The notes under the pieces are model-generated. The model was not told the DNA's origin. It saw nothing but the letters and a program-made list of their open reading frames with translations, and did not search any database. DNA of 64,000 bases from Planctomycetota bacterium (GTDB lineage: Bacteria > Planctomycetota > Planctomycetia > Pirellulales > PNKZ01): the NCBI GenBank assembly GCA_018242585.1, contig JAFEBQ010000007.1, positions 105,313-169,312 of the forward strand, given 5' to 3'. Positions 49,835-57,322 of this stretch are shown here, piece after piece. Each line of letters starts with the position of its first letter. The stretch's first letter is position 1. Both the position numbers and the translations under genes were made by a program.

Positions 49835-50692
49835 ATGACCGCCGAGACGACTAGCGCCCCGTGGGAAATCCAGCGCGAGCAACTGCTCGAAGTGCTGCGA
49901 GGCTACGGGCGCGTGGTCGTGGCCCTGTCGGCCGGAGTCGACAGCGCCGTGGTCGCCAAGGCGGCCCACGTGGCGCTTGGCGAGCGGGCCTTGGCCGTGA
50001 CGGGGCACAGCGCCAGCTTGGCCGAAGGGGAACTGGCGGCGGCGGAGCAGTTGGCCGCGTTGATCGGCATTGCCCATCGCGCGATCGCCACCGACGAGTT
50101 CGCCGATCCGACCTATCGGCAGAACGCGCCTGACCGGTGCTACCACTGCAAGACCGAGCTTTACGATCAGCTTGCGCCGGTGGCTGCCCAGTTCGGCGCC
50201 GCGGTGATCGTCAACGGCGCCAACGCCGACGACGTGGGGGACTATCGCCCCGGCATGCTCGCCGCCACGGAACATCGCGTGGCGAGTCCGCTCTTGGAAT
50301 GCGGCATCGACAAAGCCACGGTTCGCCAGTTGGCCCACCACTGGGGGCTGCCCGTGTGGGACAAGCCGGCCAGCCCTTGTCTGGCCAGTCGCATCGCCTA
50401 TGGCGAGGAAGTGACTCCCGAGCGGACGGCCATGATCGACGCGGCCGAGCGCTGGCTGCGCGAACAGGGCCTGCGCGAACTGCGTGTGCGTTACCATCGT
50501 GGCGACCTGGCCCGTGTCGAGGTGCCCGAGTCGTTCATCGCGCGCTTGGCCGAGCCGGAACTGCGCGCGGCACTGGTGGCGAGTTTGCGCGAGCTGGGGT
50601 TCAAGTACGTGACGCTCGATCTGGCCGGCTTTCGCAGCGGCAGCCTGAACGACGTGCTGCCGGTAGTGACGATCTCGTTGCCGAAAGGGTGA
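49835..50692 (+). CDS. larE: LarE, ATP-dependent sacrificial sulfur transferase
   Basis: A 285-residue PP-loop enzyme. LarE converts the carboxylates of the lactate racemase nickel-pincer cofactor precursor to thiocarboxylates, giving up its own cysteine sulfur in the lactobacillus enzyme. The PP-loop is SAGVDS (32-37). The conserved segment DRCYHCKTELYDQL and the NGANADDVGDYRPG loop are present. The sacrificial cysteine is Cys182 in SPCLASRIAYG. The partner genes larA, larB and larC are not in the window, so the cofactor pathway must be completed elsewhere or the protein has another sulfur role. ATG 49835 starts MTAETTSAPWEIQ. Palindromic repeat copy D follows its stop. Confidence 0.95.
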   Translation: MTAETTSAPWEIQREQLLEVLRGYGRVVVALSAGVDSAVVAKAAHVALGERALAVTGHSASLAEGELAAAEQLAALIGIAHRAIATDEFADPTYRQNAPDRCYHCKTELYDQLAPVAAQFGAAVIVNGANADDVGDYRPGMLAATEHRVASPLLECGIDKATVRQLAHHWGLPVWDKPASPCLASRIAYGEEVTPERTAMIDAAERWLREQGLRELRVRYHRGDLARVEVPESFIARLAEPELRAALVASLRELGFKYVTLDLAGFRSGSLNDVLPVVTISLPKG

Positions 50693-50765
50693 AAGGTCGG
50701 GGGCTACGGCACGCCGAGCATGCGCGCTGTCAGCGCGTGCGCCTTTCACTCGGTATCAACACAAA

Positions 50766-50788
50766 GCCCCCGGTCATTGACCGGGGGC
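50766..50788. repeat. 23-bp palindromic repeat, family P, copy D
   Basis: Arms GCCCCCGGTCA/TGACCGGGGGC, preceded by CACAAA and followed by TAAGG. It is located between the larE stop and the stop of the convergent cytochrome-domain gene. Confidence 0.9.
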
Positions 50789-50840
50789 TAAGGTGAGATT
50801 CCTCGTTTGACGCCGCGCGGGGCGGCGTCCTTAACGATGT

Positions 50841-52748
50841 TTACCGACCGCGGCGGTTGCGCGCGTTGGGATCGGCGCCGGTGATCGCCTGGGCGTTCAT
50901 GCCATAGATTTGCTGCAGGGCGACGTCAAAGTCGGTCCCCTTGTGCAGCGCGTCGAGCATGGAGCTGAACTTGCCGGCGTTGTTCACCAGATTGCCCGCG
51001 GCCGCGTGGGCCAGGGCCATCGTTTCCGAGTCCGGCGTTTTGGTCAGCAGCGCACCCGGCTTGGCCGTGCGAGTGGCGGCCGCGGCCGCTTCGTTCCACT
51101 GCTTGATCATGCCGGCGCGCGGCTCGACCTTGGTGGCCAGAACCCGCCCCGCGCCGACGGCGAACCAGGTGGGCACACGCCGACCGGCCGACGCCACGTG
51201 AGCGCCGCACAACTGCTCGGCAATCAACAAGGCGAAGTTCGGGTCACCTTCCTTGGGTGCGACGGTCGCGCCAAAGGCGTCTAGAATGTTGTAGTAGAAG
51301 TGTCCCTGGTTGTCGCTCGTCACGTCGCGACGTTCGACCATCCGCGTGAACTCGACGTACTCGAATCGCTTCTCGAAGATGAAGATCGAAAGCTTGCCTT
51401 TGACCACCGGCGTGTCGCCCGTCAGCTTCAGCACGTGAGCGACGCGCTTGCGGACGTCGGCGACCTGTTCGGCGATTTCGCGCAATTTGGCCGGCGGCAC
51501 GTTGCCATAGACGACCACGTCGTCCAGCTCGACCGTTTCAAACGGAACGCCGGGGTTCCCCTTGTTCCAGTCGCGTTTGGCCAGAGCGGCCCGTTCCTTG
51601 GCCAACTCCTCGTGCGGCAAGCCATAGGCGCGCTGAGCCGCCACGGTGAAGGAAAGAAGTTCGTCCTCATCCTCGCCGTCGAACTTGGCTCCTTCGGCGA
51701 TCCAGGTTTCCAGCGTCTTGATCTCGTCGGCCGTCAACGGCGAGCGATTACGCGGCATTTTGGGCCGCTCTTTGCCCAAGCGGTCCTTGGCCGTGCCGCG
51801 AACCATGTTCAACAGCAAGCTGGCGTCTGGACGTCCCGCAGCGATTGGTTCGCCACCTTGGCCGGGACTGAGCAGCTTGCGAAACGTGTCGAGTTCGTAG
51901 TTCGCCGGGCCCTGGTCGCCACCGTGGCAGTCAACACAGTGACCGACCAGAATCGGCGCGACGTCCTTTAAGAAATGAACTTTTTCCTTGCCGGTCGGCG
52001 CGGTCGCCATGCTGCTCCCCGCGGCGCTGGCCATTTGCATGGGGTTGCCGCCCGTCAGCAACGCCGTCGGGTCCGAGCCGTCGAACTTGGCCCCTTCGTC
52101 GATCCACTTTTGAATCATGGTGATGTCCAGGTCGGACATCCGGTTGCCACCGCGGGGCATGTCACCCGATTCGAGCATGTCGATCAGCGTGCTGCCCGCG
52201 CCCTTGCCGGGCGTGAATACACGGCCCGCCGGCGAGCCCTTCATTAGATCGGCATACGTCGCCAGGCTGAACCCGCCCGAGTTGCGATCGATATGGCAGC
52301 GGGCACATTGCGAGACCAGCACCGGGGCGACTTGTTTCGTAAAGCTGACGCCGGTGGCGGCCTTGGCATTCTTGGCAGCCGCGGCGTTCGGACGCGGGGC
52401 GGGCTTGGCGGCGGCTTTCTTTTCGGCGGCGGCCATAGTCACTTCGGCGCCGTGCTTGACCAGGCGCTGCGCCGCTTCGAGCCGCACTTCGAGCGAAGCG
52501 ACCATCGGCGCTGACTCGGCGCGGCCTTCGCCCGCCTTCAGCTCTTCCAACTGCTGCTCGATCTGAGTGACGAGCGTGCCGACTTCGGCGTACTTCTTGA
52601 GGCGATAGGCGGCACTGACCTTGTGCAACGCCGTATCGACCGCATTGATCTTTTCGCGGTCGGCCGGCAACATCTCGGCGCGCAGACCGGCACCCGAGAA
52701 ATAACCAGCAGTGACCAGCAACACACACGCCCAGCGCAAACGTGCCAT
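50841..52748 (-). CDS. Secreted protein with two planctomycete-type cytochrome c (PSCyt1-like) domains
   Basis: A 635-residue exported protein (signal peptide MARLRWACVLLVTAGYFSGA). A helical N-terminal part with an Ala/Lys/Pro linker precedes two PSCyt1-like modules, each with a heme c motif: CARCH (148-152) and CVDCH (271-275). Each module has the family pattern of a VAPVLVxxC start, a SGDMPRGGNRMS or KMPRNRSPLT methionine loop, and an IxxWIxEGAKFDG end. The C-terminal 270 residues (YVEFTRMVERRDVTSDNQGH, then CGAHVASAGRRVPTWFAVGA) resemble a metallopeptidase-like domain of the DUF1570 kind, but without a clear HExxH. It could be an electron-transfer or redox-linked surface protein. ATG 52748 is well placed. 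Confidence 0.9.
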   Translation of the reverse strand: MARLRWACVLLVTAGYFSGAGLRAEMLPADREKINAVDTALHKVSAAYRLKKYAEVGTLVTQIEQQLEELKAGEGRAESAPMVASLEVRLEAAQRLVKHGAEVTMAAAEKKAAAKPAPRPNAAAAKNAKAATGVSFTKQVAPVLVSQCARCHIDRNSGGFSLATYADLMKGSPAGRVFTPGKGAGSTLIDMLESGDMPRGGNRMSDLDITMIQKWIDEGAKFDGSDPTALLTGGNPMQMASAAGSSMATAPTGKEKVHFLKDVAPILVGHCVDCHGGDQGPANYELDTFRKLLSPGQGGEPIAAGRPDASLLLNMVRGTAKDRLGKERPKMPRNRSPLTADEIKTLETWIAEGAKFDGEDEDELLSFTVAAQRAYGLPHEELAKERAALAKRDWNKGNPGVPFETVELDDVVVYGNVPPAKLREIAEQVADVRKRVAHVLKLTGDTPVVKGKLSIFIFEKRFEYVEFTRMVERRDVTSDNQGHFYYNILDAFGATVAPKEGDPNFALLIAEQLCGAHVASAGRRVPTWFAVGAGRVLATKVEPRAGMIKQWNEAAAAATRTAKPGALLTKTPDSETMALAHAAAGNLVNNAGKFSSMLDALHKGTDFDVALQQIYGMNAQAITGADPNARNRRGR

Positions 52749-52911
52749 GGCCTGTTCCTCTTCGATGTTTTATCCCGCGGCCCAATTCACCGGTGGCTCT
52801 GTTCCGAAAGCCTGTCCGGGAAACGAATTATAACGCGAGCCGTGCCGTGCTGTCTATGTTTTCTTTCGGCCGTTTCCTGGGGCGATAGTCAACATAAGTC
52901 GGCGATCGATA

Positions 52912-52923
52912 GCCCCCGGTCAG
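52912..52923. repeat. Half copy of palindromic repeat family P
   Basis: Only the left arm (GCCCCCGGTCAG) remains, preceded by ATA and followed by unrelated sequence. It lies 40 bp from structured repeat copy 2 and 180 bp from full copy E. Confidence 0.55.
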
Positions 52924-52963
52924 TGCAAAGCATTGCCATGTTAGCCGAGAAACCCCGTGATTT

Positions 52964-53079
52964 GGGTAGCACCGACAACTTGTTGTCGGTGTCGCGCAGC
53001 GACAAGAGGGCGATGGAATACCGGTCCTGAACCCTCTTGCGGCTGCGCCGCCCAGACAAGCAAGTTGTCTGGGCTACCC
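52964..53079. repeat. Multi-hairpin structured repeat, family S, copy 2
   Basis: 116 bp bounded by GGGTAGC and GCTACCC, which pair perfectly. Hairpins are CCGACAAC-ttgt-TGTCGG, TCGC/GCGA, GCGGC-tgc-GCCGC, and a 3' hairpin with arms CCCAGACAA/TTGTCTGGG. Compared with copy 1, the 3' hairpin changes G to A on one arm and the matching C to T on the other. The region between CAAGAGG and CCTCTTG differs freely. Confidence 0.9.
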
Positions 53080-53100
53080 GCGAGAAATCGGCACTCGAAG

Positions 53101-53123
53101 GCCCCCGGTCATTGACCGGGGGC
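53101..53123. repeat. 23-bp palindromic repeat, family P, copy E
   Basis: Arms GCCCCCGGTCA/TGACCGGGGGC, preceded by GAAG and followed by TAAAGG. It lies 22 bp after structured repeat copy 2 and 44 bp from the RNase PH stop codon, so two repeat families meet in one intergenic space. Confidence 0.9.
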
Positions 53124-53166
53124 TAAAGGGGTTCGGCGATCAAGGCCGCCAATGCCGCGAAACGCC

Positions 53167-53895
53167 CTAAAACGGCCACGATTTGCCGAGGGCCGCGCGT
53201 TGCAACTCGGTGAGCTGTTTGATCCCGTGCCGGGCCACCTTGAGCAGGGCCGCCAACTGGGCGTCGTCAAACGTATCGTGCTCGCCGGTCCCTTGAACCT
53301 CGACGAACCGACCGGCTCCGGTCATCACCACGTTCATGTCGACCGCCGCCGTCGAGTCCTCGGCATAGTCCAGGTCGAGCACCGCCCGGCCGTCGACAAT
53401 GCCCACGCTGATGGCGGCCACGCTGTCTCGCAAGATCGGCGGCGCGTCGCGCGTGGGGCGCGGCACGGCGGCCACGGCGTCGACCAGGGCCACGAACGCG
53501 CCGGTGATGCTGGCCGTGCGCGTGCCGCCGTCGGCTTCGAGTACATCGCAGTCGATCGTGATCGAGCACTCGCCCAGGGCTTGCATATCGACCACCGCGC
53601 GCAGGCTGCGCCCGATCAGGCGTTGAATCTCGGTCGTGCGGCCGTCGATCTTGCCGCCGCGGTCGCGCGACTTGCGCGGGCTGGTGCTACCGGGGAGCAT
53701 GCTGTACTCGGCGGTGACCCAGCCTTGGCCTTTCCCTTTCAGCCAGGGGGGAACCTGCAGCTCGACGCTGGCGGTACACAGGACCGTGGTCCGGCCGGCC
53801 TGGACCAGCACGCTACCCGGCGAGGCGCGGGTGTAGCGGCGTTTGAACTTCAGCGGGCGCAATTCATCGGCGCGACGATCATCATGTCGTTTCAT
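53167..53895 (-). CDS. rph: Ribonuclease PH
   Basis: A 242-residue phosphorolytic 3'-5' exoribonuclease that trims tRNA 3' ends. Family motifs are [93 protein letters not shown] and the C-terminal [19 protein letters not shown]. All key phosphate- and RNA-binding residues seem to be present. I used ATG 53895 ([13 protein letters not shown]), which matches known N-termini; the frame runs to 53919. RdgB, a frequent neighbour of rph, is not here. Confidence 0.96.
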   Translation of the reverse strand: MKRHDDRRADELRPLKFKRRYTRASPGSVLVQAGRTTVLCTASVELQVPPWLKGKGQGWVTAEYSMLPGSTSPRKSRDRGGKIDGRTTEIQRLIGRSLRAVVDMQALGECSITIDCDVLEADGGTRTASITGAFVALVDAVAAVPRPTRDAPPILRDSVAAISVGIVDGRAVLDLDYAEDSTAAVDMNVVMTGAGRFVEVQGTGEHDTFDDAQLAALLKVARHGIKQLTELQRAALGKSWPF

Positions 53896-53986
53896 GCCGA
53901 CAGGATACACGCTGGGCACGGCGAAGGGGAGCAGGGGGGAAGGCGGCGTTGCCTAAAGCGTCGAAACGACCATTGGCCGTGGCCCA

Positions 53987-55336
53987 TTATTGCGACTGTT
54001 CTTCGATGGCCCATTCTTTGAGCCGGCGCTGGAGCGTGCGAACCGAGATGCCCAAGGTCGCGGCCGCGTGGGTGCGATTGCCGTGGCAGCGGTCGAGCGT
54101 TTGCAGGATGACGTTCTTCTCGACGCTGGTCAGCGTCTTTTCGTCCGTCTCGGCCGACTGGTCCTCGGCCAGTTGGGTCATGCTGGCCGGCAAGTGCTCC
54201 AGCGTCAGCACCGACACGTCGTTCAGCACCAGCATGCTCTCGATGCAGTTCCGCAGTTGCCGCACGTTGCCGGGCCAGTCGTACTGCTCGAGATAAAACC
54301 GCAGATCGTTGTGCAACCTCGGGCGCGGACGCTGCAGGCGCTGGGAAATCTCTTCCAGGAAGTACTCGGTCAGTTCGGCGATGTCCTCGCGGCGCTGACG
54401 CAGCGGCGGCAGCCCGATGGCCACGACGTGCAGCCGGTAGTACAGGTCTTCGCGAAACTTCCCTTCTTGCATCAGCGTGGCCAAGTCGCGGCTGGTGGCC
54501 GCCACCACGCGGACATCGACGGGGCGGAGGTCATTGCCGCCGATGGGAGTGATCTGCCGGGTTTCGAGCGCCCGCAACAGCTTGGCTTGCGAGCCGATGG
54601 GGAAGTCGCCGATTTCGTCGATGAACAGCGTGCCCCCCTTGGCCTGTTCAAAGCGACCGAGCCGGTCGGCCGTGGCGCCCGTGAACGAGCCGCGGACGTG
54701 GCCGAACAGTTCGCTCTCGACCAGCGTTTCGGGAATGGCGGCCATGTTGACGACGACGAACGGCGCATTGCTGCGGCGACCGCCGTTGTGAATGGCGTCG
54801 GCCACCAACTCTTTTCCCGAGCCCGACTCGCCCAGGATCAACACCGTGCTATCGGTCTTGGCGGCGCGATCGATCTGCTCGGCGACGCGCAGCATGATCT
54901 GCGACTCGCCGATCAGCCGCTTGACGCCGCGTCCTGGACTGCGGCGTGTCGATGCTTCGGCGGCGGCCCGCGCCACGACGCAGTGCTTGTGGACCAGTTC
55001 GAGCAAGCGCTTGGGATCGACCGGCTTGGTCAGGTAGTCGCGCGCGCCGCACTTCATGGCCTCGACGGCCGTCTGCACGTCACCATAGGCCGTGACCATG
55101 ATAAAGGCCGTGGCCGGCTGGTGCATGACCCACTCCTTCAGCAGGTCGATCCCACTCTTGGTTCCCAGCCGCAGGTCGCTAATCACCAGGTCCACCGCGC
55201 GGTGAATTGACTTGAGCGCTTCCTCCGGGTTGCGCGCGGTCAGGATTTCGTAACCCTCCAGGCGCAACACCCGGGCTAGCGCGTCGCGCTCGCTCGAATT
55301 GTCCTCGACCACCATGATCACGGCACGTTCGTTCAC
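53987..55336 (-). CDS. NtrC-type sigma-54-dependent response regulator
   Basis: A 449-residue three-domain regulator. The receiver domain starts AVIMVVEDNSSERDALARVL, with the phospho-acceptor Asp in DLVISDLRLG and the signalling Thr and Lys in VTAYGD and YLTKPVD. The AAA+ domain has Walker A GESGSGKELVADAIH, the sigma-54 contact loop GSFTGA, LFIDEIGDFP, and VRVVAATSRDL. The C-terminal Fis-type helix-turn-helix is NVILQTLDRCHGNRTHAAAT, then LGISVRTLQRRLKEW. I prefer the GTG start at 55336 (VNERAVIM), preceded by AGAGAAT; a TTG at 55387 touches the kinase stop. It follows the sensor kinase in the same operon. Confidence 0.95.
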   Translation of the reverse strand: MNERAVIMVVEDNSSERDALARVLRLEGYEILTARNPEEALKSIHRAVDLVISDLRLGTKSGIDLLKEWVMHQPATAFIMVTAYGDVQTAVEAMKCGARDYLTKPVDPKRLLELVHKHCVVARAAAEASTRRSPGRGVKRLIGESQIMLRVAEQIDRAAKTDSTVLILGESGSGKELVADAIHNGGRRSNAPFVVVNMAAIPETLVESELFGHVRGSFTGATADRLGRFEQAKGGTLFIDEIGDFPIGSQAKLLRALETRQITPIGGNDLRPVDVRVVAATSRDLATLMQEGKFREDLYYRLHVVAIGLPPLRQRREDIAELTEYFLEEISQRLQRPRPRLHNDLRFYLEQYDWPGNVRQLRNCIESMLVLNDVSVLTLEHLPASMTQLAEDQSAETDEKTLTSVEKNVILQTLDRCHGNRTHAAATLGISVRTLQRRLKEWAIEEQSQ

Positions 55337-55387
55337 AACATTATTCTCTGGGTTCAGTAGGACAGCATACGCGCGACGGCGTGACAA

Positions 55388-56869
55388 TCAACCGGGATGG
55401 GAAGCCATCGACGGATTGCGCGCCGCGGCGTTGCCGTTGGCCGCCGACCGGGCTCCGGCGGCCTGGGGCACCAGCGGCAGGCGAATGCGAAACTCGGCGC
55501 CACCTTCCGGGGCGGCGTGGCAACCGACGCTGCCGCCGGCCTCTTCCACGAATCGCTTGACCAGCGCCAAGCCGAGCCCGGTGCCCAGTTCCTTGGTCGA
55601 GTGAAAAGGTTCAAAGATTCGCTCGCGCGAGGCGATTGGCACGCCGGGACCATTATCGGCGACGGCCAGTTCGGCCGCGTCCTCAGCCCGCCGAACCGAG
55701 ACGCGAATGTGCCCTTGCGGCCCGGTGGCCTCGGCGCTGTTGGTCAACAAGTTCAAGAACGCCTGCCGCAGTCGCGAACGATCCATCAGCACCTTCAACG
55801 GCCCGGCCTCAAGTCGCGGCTCGACATTCACGGCGTCGCGATCGAGCAGCGGCCGCATGATGTCGATGACGACTTGCGTCTCGACGACCAGGTCGAGCAC
55901 TTCGGCGTGCGCCTTCTCGGGACGCGCGTACTCGACCAGCGAGCGCATCATGGCGTCGACGCGCTCGATTTCATCGACCGTTTCATGCATGATCTGCGCC
56001 GACTGGTCCGGACTAGGCTGGCCGTTCTGCCACAGACGTTCGAGGTAATGCAGGTTCAAGCGAATCGTGTTCAGCGGGTTGCGCACCTCGTGAGCGATGC
56101 CGCCAGCCACCTGGCCCAGTTCGGCCATCTGGCGCACGCGCCCCATCGCCAACGACGTGTTCAGCGTGGCGAACCGCTTGGATATCGAAACGGCCGAAAA
56201 CACGGCCAGCACGACGACTCCGAAAATCAGCAGCGTCGTGATCGCCCAACGCCAACGCATGGCGCTCCGCCGCTCGCCCAGCGTCGCTTCGAACCAGGCC
56301 TGGTCGAGCCCCGTGTGATAGGCGCCGATCTCGCGGTTGTCGTGCAACAGCGGTACTCGAATGTCGAGAGCTCGCGGGCCACCCGTCAGAGACGCCGCCG
56401 CGGTCTCGACCACGTCGTCGCCCGCCTCGGGTATCTGATACAGATACCAGTTGCTGGGCAGCACGCTCCCTTCAAGCGCCGCAACGCTGTGCTTGATGAC
56501 ACGTCCGGACTGGTCGACGACGGCAGCGTACAAATGGGCTTCGTCTCCGTCGATGACCCGGCCCCAGTAAGGTCGCAGCCAAATCGTGGCGTCCAACGCC
56601 GTCAGATCGTCGGGGCGTCCCTCGCGCGTCAGGCTCTCTTGAATGCGCAGCGCGGTGCGCACCGCGTGCGAGCGCAACCGGCTGACTTCCGATTGCAGCA
56701 AGTCGCGACGCGTCTCGTTGAAGTCGAGCCGCGCGTTCCAGTACGCGATCACGACAATGCCCAGCATGCTGAGCGCGAAAGCCAGATAAACCGCGACCAA
56801 ACTGCGATGCGCCGCCAGCCAGCTAAGCCAGTCGCGCTGGGGGGTCACGGGATTTGCAGAATGAAGCAT
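55388..56869 (-). CDS. Membrane-bound sensor histidine kinase
   Basis: A 493-residue kinase, partner of the regulator encoded next. Two transmembrane helices (SLVAVYLAFALSMLGIVVIA and WAITTLLIFGVVVLAVFSAV) enclose a periplasmic sensor domain of about 160 residues. The HisKA box has the phospho-His in GGIAHEVRNPLNTIRLNL. The ATPase domain shows the N box LNLLTNSAEAT, G1 DNGPGVP, F FEPFHSTKELG and G2 GTGLGLALVKRFVEEAGG. ATG 56869 (MLHSANPV) fits; a frame to 56908 also exists. The signal sensed is unknown. The NtrB/ZraS-like kinase plus NtrC-like regulator is a standard pair. Confidence 0.94.
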   Translation of the reverse strand: MLHSANPVTPQRDWLSWLAAHRSLVAVYLAFALSMLGIVVIAYWNARLDFNETRRDLLQSEVSRLRSHAVRTALRIQESLTREGRPDDLTALDATIWLRPYWGRVIDGDEAHLYAAVVDQSGRVIKHSVAALEGSVLPSNWYLYQIPEAGDDVVETAAASLTGGPRALDIRVPLLHDNREIGAYHTGLDQAWFEATLGERRSAMRWRWAITTLLIFGVVVLAVFSAVSISKRFATLNTSLAMGRVRQMAELGQVAGGIAHEVRNPLNTIRLNLHYLERLWQNGQPSPDQSAQIMHETVDEIERVDAMMRSLVEYARPEKAHAEVLDLVVETQVVIDIMRPLLDRDAVNVEPRLEAGPLKVLMDRSRLRQAFLNLLTNSAEATGPQGHIRVSVRRAEDAAELAVADNGPGVPIASRERIFEPFHSTKELGTGLGLALVKRFVEEAGGSVGCHAAPEGGAEFRIRLPLVPQAAGARSAANGNAAARNPSMASHPG

Positions 56870-57322
56870 GATCGGTCTCGTCAACACGGCGGCCGCGGCG
56901 CTGGGCACGCGTCAGGAGGGCAACTTGATGTTAATTGAATCAACACCTACGTCGATATGCCATGCGTCATGGTGACGGGCCACCTGCCCACCAACTCCGA
57001 CAAGTTGTCGCGACCGTCTCTCGTTTCCGACAATTGCGCTGTCTAGCGTCGCACGAGCCGCCAGTCCAAGTTTATCAGCGATTCACTAGGATTCTCAGCT
57101 ATTTTATGCATTCGCCCCCTGGTTTTGGCAATTGGTATGTCGTTTGCCCTTAAAGTTGCCGCTCGGAAAAAGGAGACAGGATAGTTCTTATTCTACAACG
57201 ACCTTTGGTCAGGGTGATTCATGCGGCGGCAACGGCGGGGCAATGGGCCCACGGCGCGGGCGGTCCTTAACACGCGAACGATTCGCGTTCCGAGGGCGCT
57301 GACCCCCAGTTCGAGCAGCATC
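56870..57322. other. Divergent intergenic region between the two-component operon and the glycan operon
   Basis: About 450 bp without a supported gene. It should carry promoters for both operons. A small palindrome CGACAAGTTGTCG is present near 57000. I see no clear sigma-54 -24/-12 pair (GG-N10-GC) that would link the operon to the neighbouring NtrC-type regulator. Confidence 0.4.
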
